Source: Streptomyces atratus (GTDB taxonomy: Bacteria > Actinomycetota > Actinomycetes > Streptomycetales > Streptomycetaceae). From it: a stretch of 64,000 nucleotides of DNA. The stretch spans positions 772,499-836,498 of the forward strand of contig NZ_FPJO01000001.1 of assembly GCF_900119365.1 (NCBI RefSeq), in the 5' to 3' direction. Position 1 is the stretch's first letter; every line of letters begins with the position of its first letter. Below, piece after piece: positions 57,538 to 64,000 of the stretch. The notes below the pieces were generated by a model. That model was not told where the DNA came from and made no database searches. It saw nothing but the letters and a program-made list of their open reading frames with translations. Both the position numbers and the translations under genes were made by a program.

Positions 57538-59037
57538 TTACACATCGGCCTGTCGGTCCAGGACAGCGGCAAGCGCCTGCTCGAAACCGGATGCCTCGGA
57601 GGCGCCACGCGTCGGGTCCTGCTGGCGTACGTCGATGACATGGCCGGTCATCTCGGAGAGCAGGACGTCGAGCGAGGTCCTGGCGACCGCCTCGGAGGAG
57701 AGCAGCGTGCCCGCGGGCTCCTCGCCGAACGCCTTGGTGCGCATCGGGGTGGCGGTGCGCTCGGGGTTCACGCAGTTCACCCGCACACCGTCGGCCGCCC
57801 ACTCGTCCGAGAGCGCCTGGGTGAGGTTGACCATGGCGGCCTTGGTGGACGAGTAGAGGCTGTACTCGGCGCGGCCCCGGGTGTAGCTGCTGGAGGTGTA
57901 GAGCAGCAGCTGGCCCTTGGTCTCGGCGAGGTACTTGTACGAGGCGCGGGCGATCTGCACCGGTGCCAGGTAGTTGACGTTCAGCGCTTCCTGGATGGTC
58001 GCGCTGTCCGTCTCGGCCAGCTTGCCGATGCGGAGCACGCCCGCGGTGTTGATCACGTAGTCGACCCGGCCGGTGTCGGCGTACGCCTTGGAGAGCGCCT
58101 CGTCGATGTGCTCGGGGTTCTCCACGTGCGTACCGGTGGTGGAGCGGCCCAGGGCGTAGACGGTGGCGCCGTAGGACTCGGCGAGCGTCGCGATGTCCGC
58201 GCCGATGCCGTACGAGCCGCCGAAGACGACGAGGGTCTTGCCGGTGAGCAGCTCGCGGTAGGCGGCGTCGTCGGTCGGCTGCGGAACGGCCGTGGAGGCC
58301 AACTGGAAGAGCTTGTCCGCGATGAAGACGTCGACCGGCTGGGTGACCTTCATGTTGTACTCGTCGCCCGCCACGACATAGATCGGTACGTCGGGGAGGT
58401 ACTTCAGCACGACCGAGCAGTCGTCGGTCGCCTGGAAGTTCGGGTCGCCCGCGGCGACTTCGTAGGCCCTGCGGATCGTGGAGAGCTTGAAGGCCTGCGG
58501 CGTCTGGCCCCGGCGGAGCCGGGAGCGGTCGGGCACATCGGTGATGAACTCGCCGTCGCCGCCGTGGGTGCGGGTCACGATGATCGTGTCCGCGGACGGG
58601 ATGGCGACGTCGACGGCCTCGTATCGGTCGAGGGCGTCGACGCAGTCCTTGATGACGCGCTGCGAGAGCAGCGGGCGCACGGCGTCGTGGAAGAGGACGT
58701 TGCGGTCCTCGCCCTCGGCCAGGCCCTCACCGAGGGCCGCGATGGCGCGCTCGGTGGTCTCGTTGCGCGTGGAGCCGCCCTCGATCACCTTGGTGACCTT
58801 GGTGAGCCCGGCCTTGGCGACGATCTTCTCGATGTCGGGCACGTAGCCCGGGGCCATCAGCACGATGACGTCGTCGATGGAGTCGGCCTGCTGGAAGATC
58901 GACAGTGTGTGCTCGATGACAGCCTTGCCTGCGATCTTCAGCAGCTGCTTGGGAATGGACAGACCCACGCGCTGGCCGGTACCGCCGGCGAGCACGACTG
59001 CTGTGGTTCGGGCTTTGACTATGTGCTGAGCAGACAC
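57538..59037 (-). CDS. Bifunctional CDP-alditol cytidylyltransferase / SDR (TarIJ or Bcs1-like)
   Basis: 499 residues. N-terminal IspD-like nucleotidyltransferase (AVVLAGGTGQRVG, HDAVRPLLSQR, RRGQTPQAF) and a C-terminal SDR from about 265 (VVFGGSYGIGADIATLAE, NTAGVLRIG, catalytic SLYSSTKAA). This order matches Haemophilus Bcs1, which reduces ribulose 5-phosphate and makes CDP-ribitol; Staphylococcus uses separate TarI and TarJ. GTG at 59037 was chosen because family homology starts just after. Next to the polymerase gene, supplying its likely donor. The exact polyol is inference. Confidence 0.87.
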   Translation of the reverse strand: MSAQHIVKARTTAVVLAGGTGQRVGLSIPKQLLKIAGKAVIEHTLSIFQQADSIDDVIVLMAPGYVPDIEKIVAKAGLTKVTKVIEGGSTRNETTERAIAALGEGLAEGEDRNVLFHDAVRPLLSQRVIKDCVDALDRYEAVDVAIPSADTIIVTRTHGGDGEFITDVPDRSRLRRGQTPQAFKLSTIRRAYEVAAGDPNFQATDDCSVVLKYLPDVPIYVVAGDEYNMKVTQPVDVFIADKLFQLASTAVPQPTDDAAYRELLTGKTLVVFGGSYGIGADIATLAESYGATVYALGRSTTGTHVENPEHIDEALSKAYADTGRVDYVINTAGVLRIGKLAETDSATIQEALNVNYLAPVQIARASYKYLAETKGQLLLYTSSSYTRGRAEYSLYSSTKAAMVNLTQALSDEWAADGVRVNCVNPERTATPMRTKAFGEEPAGTLLSSEAVARTSLDVLLSEMTGHVIDVRQQDPTRGASEASGFEQALAAVLDRQADV

Positions 59038-59278
59038 AGACGACCTACCTTGCGAGGGCTGGGAGATACCGCGATGGTTGCACTCTCCGTTACCGTCTCG
59101 CAAGGTGGACGTCGGCCACCGCATGCCGTACCGAAACCTTTTGTTGCCTTGCGATCAGGGCGGATACCGGAATTAGCGCTTCCCGGCCAGGTGACCGACG
59201 CCACACGAGTGAGCGGCATGATTCACCCTTGAGCGGGTTCGGTTTCCCCCGGACGTATGACGCGGAGAGCGTGCACAA

Positions 59279-59315
59279 CCGCCGGACGGGCTTGCGGAAC
59301 AGGCCCGTCCGGCGG
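59279..59315 (-). terminator. obg terminator
   Basis: Perfect 13-bp stem CCGCCGGACGGGC / GCCCGTCCGGCGG, 11-base loop, 13 bases past the obg stop. Confidence 0.85.
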
Positions 59316-59327
59316 CCGGTGCCCCGT

Positions 59328-60764
59328 CTAGAACGGGTTGAACTCGTCGAACTCGCGCTGCGCCTCGTCGCGTTCCGTCTCGCGGTCGCGCCGGCGCTGC
59401 GCCGCGGGGCGCGGTGCTTCGAGCCGGTGGTCCTCACCACGGCGGCCGAGCATCTCCGCGCCCGCCGCCAGGGTCGGCTCCCAGTCGAAGACGACCGCGT
59501 TGTCCTCTGCGCCGATGGCGACGCCGTCGCCCGCACGGGCACCCGCCTTCACCAGTTCGTCCTCGACACCGAGGCGGTTGAGCCGGTCGGCCAGGTAACC
59601 GACGGCCTCGTCGTTGTTGAAGTCGGTCTGGCGCACCCAGCGCTCCGGCTTCTCACCGCGCACCCGGTAGATGCCGTCCTCCTCCAGCGTGACGGTGAAG
59701 CCCGCGTCGTCGACGGCCTTCGGGCGGATGACGACCCGCGTCGCCACCTCCACCGGCTTGGCCGCACGCGCCTCGGCGACGATGCCCGCGAGCGCGAAGG
59801 AGAGCTCCTTCAGACCGGCGTGGGCGACGGCGGACACCTCGAAGACGCGGTAGCCGCGCTCCTCCAGGTCCGGGCGGATCATGTCGGCGAGGTCCTGGCC
59901 GTCCGGGATGTCGACCTTGTTGAGGACGACGATGCGGGGCCGGTCCTCCAGACCGCCGTACTGCTTCAGCTCCTCCTCGATCACGTCGAGGTCGGAGACC
60001 GGGTCGCGGTCCGACTCCAGCGTCGCGGTGTCCAGTACGTGCACCAGCACCGAGCAGCGTTCCACGTGCCGCAGGAACTCCAGGCCGAGGCCGCGGCCCT
60101 GGCTGGCGCCCGGGATCAGGCCGGGGACATCGGCGACGGTGTAGACGGTGCTGCCCGCGGTGACCACGCCGAGGTTCGGGACGAGGGTCGTGAAGGGGTA
60201 GTCGGCGATCTTCGGCTTGGCCGCCGAAAGGACGGAGATCAGCGAGGACTTGCCGGCGCTCGGGTAGCCGACCAGCGCGACGTCGGCGACGGTCTTGAGC
60301 TCCAGGACGATGTCCCGGGCCTCACCGGGCTCGCCGAGCAGCGCGAAGCCGGGGGCCTTGCGCCGGGCGGAGGCCAGCGCGGCGTTGCCGAGGCCGCCGC
60401 GGCCGCCCTGTCCGGCGACGAACGTGGTGCCCTGGCCGATCAGGTCGGCGAGCACATTGCCGTTCCGGTCGAGCACGACCGTGCCGTCCGGCACCGGCAG
60501 GACCAGGTCCTGGCCGTCCTTGCCGGAACGGTTGTCGCCCGCGCCGGGCTGACCGTTGGTGGCCTTGCGGTGGGGGTGGTGGTGGTAGTCGAGGAGCGTG
60601 GTGACCGCCTGGTCGACGACCAGGGTCACATCGCCGCCGCGGCCGCCGTTGCCGCCGTCCGGGCCGCCGAGCGGCTTGAACTTCTCACGGTGTACGGAGG
60701 CACAGCCGTGGCCCCCGTTACCCGCGGCGACATGCAGCTCGACGCGGTCCACGAAGGTGGTCAT
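59328..60764 (-). CDS. obg: GTPase Obg/CgtA
   Basis: 478 residues. Obg Gly-rich fold (1-158, [20 protein letters not shown]), G domain ([28 protein letters not shown]) and a C-terminal OCT domain ([20 protein letters not shown]). Essential in ribosome maturation and, in Streptomyces, linked to development. ATG at 60764. Follows rpmA on the same strand after a hairpin, the conserved rplU-rpmA-obg order; in many bacteria proB and proA follow directly, whereas here a glycan island separates them. Confidence 0.96.
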   Translation of the reverse strand: MTTFVDRVELHVAAGNGGHGCASVHREKFKPLGGPDGGNGGRGGDVTLVVDQAVTTLLDYHHHPHRKATNGQPGAGDNRSGKDGQDLVLPVPDGTVVLDRNGNVLADLIGQGTTFVAGQGGRGGLGNAALASARRKAPGFALLGEPGEARDIVLELKTVADVALVGYPSAGKSSLISVLSAAKPKIADYPFTTLVPNLGVVTAGSTVYTVADVPGLIPGASQGRGLGLEFLRHVERCSVLVHVLDTATLESDRDPVSDLDVIEEELKQYGGLEDRPRIVVLNKVDIPDGQDLADMIRPDLEERGYRVFEVSAVAHAGLKELSFALAGIVAEARAAKPVEVATRVVIRPKAVDDAGFTVTLEEDGIYRVRGEKPERWVRQTDFNNDEAVGYLADRLNRLGVEDELVKAGARAGDGVAIGAEDNAVVFDWEPTLAAGAEMLGRRGEDHRLEAPRPAAQRRRDRETERDEAQREFDEFNPF

Positions 60765-60873
60765 GGTTGAAACCTCCAGTTACATACGTGCAGAAATATC
60801 TCACTCGTGCTGCCCCGCCGGCTCGTACCGTACCGCTGGGAGACAGCCGTCCCTCATGGGAGAAACACGCGAA

Positions 60874-60912
60874 AGGCGGACCCGCTTCCCGTACGGGAAG
60901 TGAGGTCCGCCT
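60874..60912 (-). terminator. Hairpin between rpmA and obg
   Basis: Outer stem AGGCGGACC / GGTCCGCCT (9 bp) enclosing the 16-base palindrome CTTCCCGTACGGGAAG, 31 bases past the rpmA stop. It probably ends or attenuates the ribosomal protein transcript before obg. Confidence 0.8.
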
Positions 60913-60942
60913 CCGCAGAAACCGCTCGACGAGCGCCGAAAA

Positions 60943-61200
60943 TCAGCCGGCGATCGGAACGATGTTCACGACCTTGCGGCCACGGTGCGTGCCGAACTCG
61001 ACCGCACCGGCGGCGAGAGCGAACAGCGTGTCGTCGCCGCCACGGCCGACGCCCGTGCCCGGGTGGAAGTGCGTGCCGCGCTGGCGGACCAGGATCTCAC
61101 CGGCGTTGACGGCCTGACCGCCGAAGCGCTTCACGCCGAGCCGCTGAGCATTGGAATCGCGCCCGTTCCGGGTGGACGATGCGCCCTTCTTGTGTGCCAT
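60943..61200 (-). CDS. rpmA: 50S ribosomal protein L27
   Basis: 85 residues. Opening [20 protein letters not shown] and [17 protein letters not shown] are diagnostic. ATG at 61200, 14 bp after rplU. No Firmicute-type N-terminal cleavage extension; the mature end is direct. Confidence 0.97.
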   Translation of the reverse strand: MAHKKGASSTRNGRDSNAQRLGVKRFGGQAVNAGEILVRQRGTHFHPGTGVGRGGDDTLFALAAGAVEFGTHRGRKVVNIVPIAG

Positions 61201-61214
61201 GTCTCCTCAGTCCC

Positions 61215-61535
61215 TTACTTCGCAGCCGCGGGGATACCGGTGACCTTGATCGCCGTGTACTGCTGACGGTGACCCTGGCGACGGCGGTAGCCGGTCTTGT
61301 TCTTGTAGCGAAGGATGTCGATCTTCGCGCCCTTGTGGTGGTCCACGATCTCGGCCTGGACCTTGATCCCGGCCAGCACCCACGGGTCGCTGGTCACGGC
61401 GTCGCCGTCGACCACGAGCAGGGTCGAGAGCTCGACCGTGTCGCCAACCTGGGCAGTGGAAATCTTGTCAACCTCAACGATGTCACCGACAGCAACCTTG
61501 TGCTGGCGGCCACCGCTGCGCACGATGGCGTACAC
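61215..61535 (-). CDS. rplU: 50S ribosomal protein L21
   Basis: 106 residues. Opens [17 protein letters not shown] and carries [18 protein letters not shown] at 61535. First gene of rplU-rpmA, with its promoter at 61686-61714 giving a leader of about 140 bases. Confidence 0.97.
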   Translation of the reverse strand: MYAIVRSGGRQHKVAVGDIVEVDKISTAQVGDTVELSTLLVVDGDAVTSDPWVLAGIKVQAEIVDHHKGAKIDILRYKNKTGYRRRQGHRQQYTAIKVTGIPAAAK

Positions 61536-61685
61536 GCGGATCTCTCTCTCGCTCGGAACGGAGCCCCTGATGCCAGCCGCTCACACAGGCCGGGGCCCGA
61601 GGTGATCCGAATGGACGAGCGGCCTCTCACCTGTGAAGGGAGGGGGTTGCTCAGGGACAGGCGCATGGAAACACGCCGAAGGGCA

Positions 61686-61714
61686 AGATTACGGGCCGCC
61701 GTCCGGAGGGTCAA
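61686..61714 (-). promoter_or_regulatory. rplU-rpmA housekeeping promoter
   Basis: On the minus strand TTGACC (61714-61709), 17-base spacer, TAATCT (61691-61686), close to the vegetative consensus. It lies in the 361-bp gap between rplU and the RNase E/G gene; the rest of that gap is the leader and the RNase E/G terminator. Confidence 0.75.
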
Positions 61715-61789
61715 ACCGGGCCCTGTGTCCTTCCCCGCCGCTCCCCCGTTCATGCCTGCCGACATGGCCACGGGCTCCACGGCGGGCCG

Positions 61790-61839
61790 CGACGGCCGGT
61801 GGGCCACACCCCCGCAGGAATGTGGCCCACCGGCCGTCG
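61790..61839 (-). terminator. RNase E/G terminator
   Basis: 19-bp perfect stem (arms 61790-61808 and 61821-61839, core GGCCGGTGGGCCACA) with a 12-base loop, 57 bases past the stop. The strongest hairpin in the window. Confidence 0.92.
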
Positions 61840-61896
61840 AACCGCGCCGTGCGGCCGCGGAGGAGGCCTCCGTGGCCGCACGGGCCGCGCTGTCGC

Positions 61897-64000
61897 CTAC
61901 GCCTCGGCGTCGGCCGAGACGGCGGACTTCGACGGCTGCTCCGCGGCGACGGTCTTCTTCGCCGCCGCCTTCTTGGCCGTCGTCTTCTTCGCTGCGGTCT
62001 TCTTGGCGGCCGTCTTCTTGGTGGCCGCCTTCTTCGCCGTGGCCTTCTTGGCGGTCTTGCGGACCGCCTTCTTGGCCGGGGCCGCGGCCTCGGCGGTCTC
62101 GGCGTCGGGCGTCGGCTCGGATTCGGGCTTCGGCTCGGCCTGGCCGGTCACCACGACGACCTCCGCCCCGTCCGCGCCTGCGGGCGAGCCCGCGGGGGCG
62201 GTGACCTTACGGGTCACCCGGCGACGCGCACGCGGCGGGGCGGCCTCGGGGGCCACCTCCTCGGGTGCGGCCTCGGGCTGCGGGGCCTCGACGACGGGCT
62301 CCGGCTGCTCGGCCGGCTCGGCGGCCTGCACCGGGACGACCGGCTCGGCCGGGGCCGGCGAGCCCGCCGGGGCGGTCGCCTTCCGGGTCGCCCGACGGCG
62401 CGTACGGCCCTGTGGGGCCTCGGCCGCGGGCGCCTCCTCGACCACCGGGGCCGGGGCCTCGACGACCGGCTCCGGCTCGACGACCGGCGCGGGCTCCACG
62501 ACCACTACCGGCTCCGGCTCGACGGCCGGGACGGCAGCGGGTGCGGCTGCGGCCTTCGGGGCACCGGCCGGGGCCGTTGCCTTACGGGTCGCACGGCGAC
62601 GGCCACGACCGCGCGTGGCGGCCGCCTCGGCCTCGGCCGGGCTGCTGTACAGCTCCTCGTCCGGGACGAACTCCGGCTCGGGCAGCGCCACCGGGGCGGC
62701 CACCTCGGCAGCCACCTCGGCCTCGGTCTCGGTCTCGACCTCTGCCACGGCTTCGGTCCCGGCCACGTGCTCGTGGTCCGCGCCGCCCCGGCCGCGCTTC
62801 TTGGAACGCTTGCCGTTGCCGCCGCCACCGACCGAGGTCGGCTGCTCCATGTGCACGATCACGCCGCGCCCGTTGCAGTGGACACACGTCTCGGAGAAGG
62901 ACTCCAGCAGACCCTGGCCCACCCGCTTGCGGGTCATCTGGACCAGGCCCAGCGACGTGACCTCGGCGACCTGGTGCTTCGTACGGTCGCGTCCCAGGCA
63001 CTCCAGCAGGCGCCGCAGCACCAGGTCCCGGTTGGACTCCAGCACCATGTCGATGAAGTCGACGACGACGATGCCGCCGAGGTCGCGCAGCCGCAGCTGG
63101 CGCACGATCTCCTCGGCCGCCTCCAGGTTGTTCTTGGTGACGGTCTCTTCGAGGTTGCCGCCCTGACCGGTGAACTTGCCGGTGTTGACGTCGACGACGA
63201 CCATCGCCTCGGTCTTGTCGATCACCAGCGAGCCGCCGCTCGGCAGGTAGACCTTCCGGTCCAGCGCCTTCATCAGCTGCTCGTCGATCCGGTACGTCGC
63301 GAAGATGTCGACCTCGGAGGTCCACCGCGACAGGCGGTCCGTCAGGTCGGGCGCCACCTGCGAGACGTAGCCGTGGATGGTCTCCCACGCGTCGTCGCCG
63401 CTGACGATGACCTTGGAGAAGTCCTCGTTGAAGATGTCGCGGACGACCCGGACGGTCATGTCCGGCTCGCCGTAGAGCAGGGTCGGCGCATTGGAGCTGC
63501 CGGTGCTCTTCGACTTCTTCTGGATGTCCTCCCACTGCTGCTGGAGCCGCTCGACATCGCGGCGCAGCTCGTCCTCGCTCGCGCCCTCCGCGGCGGTACG
63601 GACGATGACGCCCGCGTCCTCGGGGACGATCTTCTTGAGGATGGTCTTCAGCCGGGCCCGCTCGGTGTCGGGCAGCTTGCGGCTGATGCCGGTCATCGAG
63701 CCCTCGGGCACATAGACCAGGTAGCGGCCGGGCAGCGAGACCTGGCTGGTCAGGCGGGCGCCCTTGTGGCCGATCGGGTCCTTGGTCACCTGGACGAGGA
63801 CGGACTGGCCGGACTTGAGCGCGGTCTCGATACGACGCGGCCCGTGGGCCATGCCGAGCGCCTCGAAGTTCACCTCACCGGCGTAGAGCACCGCGTTGCG
63901 GCCCTTGCCGATGTCGACGAAGGCGGCCTCCATGGACGGCAGTACGTTCTGCACCTTGCCCAGGTAGACGTTGCCGACGTAGCTGGTGGCCTGCTCCTTG
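61897..64000 (-). CDS. Ribonuclease E/G (N-terminus outside the window)
   Basis: About 700 residues visible; the start lies past the right edge. The catalytic core runs to about 380: S1-type segment SYVGNVYLGKVQNV, 5'-sensor and DNase-like motifs, VVVDVNTGKFTG, GGIVVVDFIDM with a catalytic Asp, and a zinc-link-like CVHCNGRG. The remainder is an Ala/Pro/Glu-rich tail with three copies of a TRKxTAPAG basic motif and a final Lys/Ala-rich histone-like stretch (KKTAAKKTAAKKTTAKKAAA). It processes rRNA and degrades mRNA; the tail probably scaffolds or binds RNA. An in-frame ATG at 63952-63954 is internal, not the start. Confidence 0.92.
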   Translation of the reverse strand, partial: KEQATSYVGNVYLGKVQNVLPSMEAAFVDIGKGRNAVLYAGEVNFEALGMAHGPRRIETALKSGQSVLVQVTKDPIGHKGARLTSQVSLPGRYLVYVPEGSMTGISRKLPDTERARLKTILKKIVPEDAGVIVRTAAEGASEDELRRDVERLQQQWEDIQKKSKSTGSSNAPTLLYGEPDMTVRVVRDIFNEDFSKVIVSGDDAWETIHGYVSQVAPDLTDRLSRWTSEVDIFATYRIDEQLMKALDRKVYLPSGGSLVIDKTEAMVVVDVNTGKFTGQGGNLEETVTKNNLEAAEEIVRQLRLRDLGGIVVVDFIDMVLESNRDLVLRRLLECLGRDRTKHQVAEVTSLGLVQMTRKRVGQGLLESFSETCVHCNGRGVIVHMEQPTSVGGGGNGKRSKKRGRGGADHEHVAGTEAVAEVETETEAEVAAEVAAPVALPEPEFVPDEELYSSPAEAEAAATRGRGRRRATRKATAPAGAPKAAAAPAAVPAVEPEPVVVVEPAPVVEPEPVVEAPAPVVEEAPAAEAPQGRTRRRATRKATAPAGSPAPAEPVVPVQAAEPAEQPEPVVEAPQPEAAPEEVAPEAAPPRARRRVTRKVTAPAGSPAGADGAEVVVVTGQAEPKPESEPTPDAETAEAAAPAKKAVRKTAKKATAKKAATKKTAAKKTAAKKTTAKKAAAKKTVAAEQPSKSAVSADAEA

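Overview
The window is a high-GC actinobacterial chromosome segment and almost certainly comes from a Streptomyces. The evidence is the strong G/C third-position bias, frequent GTG starts, a rare TTG start and probably one CTG start, rare TTA codons, a TarP/TarS-like wall-glycan cluster, a SpoIIE-type phosphatase with an RsbW-like ATPase domain, and the order dnaJ/hrcA - hemW - lepA/rpsT - holA - comEC/comEA - leuS - rsfS - nadD - proA - proB - obg - rpmA - rplU - RNase E/G. That order matches what I remember of the S. coelicolor core chromosome around SCO2550-SCO2600 (memory, not checked).

Layout. 1-8.3 kb (all minus): a partial adenine/adenosine deaminase, RNase Z, a HIT protein, a complete tricorn-type protease, a lipoprotein, RsmE and a nitronate monooxygenase. 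8.3-10.6 kb: the heat-shock pair hrcA-dnaJ with a CIRCE operator. 10.7-12.3 kb (plus): an MBL-fold hydrolase and a DUF3097 protein. 12.3-19.8 kb (minus): HemW, a multidomain PP2C phosphatase with a TTA codon, a long-chain acyl-CoA ligase and LepA; rpsT is divergent from lepA. 20.5-23.1 kb: holA, an aldo/keto reductase gene broken by a 160-bp MITE-like element, and a small conserved gene. 23.1-32.9 kb (minus): YceI, ComEC/ComEA, DegV, a coiled-coil membrane protein and leuS, which has a leader-peptide attenuator.

33.0-36.1 kb: two identical tRNA-Ala(GGC) genes bracket a small zinc-binding protein gene and a decayed divergent pair, an MFS exporter and an XRE/MmyB-type regulator. 36.2-46.8 kb: histidine phosphatase-RsfS, an LCP-family protein, NadD, two tiny membrane proteins, an M48 protease, two membrane proteins sharing an N-terminal motif, ProA, a conserved hypothetical and ProB. 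47.2-59.0 kb is a cell-wall glycan/teichoic acid island. It holds two GT2 glycosyltransferases, all four dTDP-L-rhamnose genes (rmlC plus the overlapping rmlABD operon), a methyltransferase, a CDP-polyol phosphotransferase-type polymerase with its own membrane domain, and a fused CDP-alditol cytidylyltransferase/SDR. 59.3-64.0 kb (minus): obg, rpmA, rplU and a partial RNase E/G.

How the genes work together. Most are housekeeping (translation, ribosome maturation, proline, heme, NAD and replication functions). The wall-glycan island can supply dTDP-rhamnose and probably CDP-ribitol or a related polyol to a polymerase and two decorating glycosyltransferases. An LCP-family protein, the class that attaches such polymers to peptidoglycan, lies about 8 kb away. 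Visible regulation includes CIRCE/HrcA, a Leu-codon attenuator on leuS, TTA (bldA-type) codons in the phosphatase and comEA, and many perfect-stem terminators. I saw no CRISPR array, prophage or intact transposase gene.
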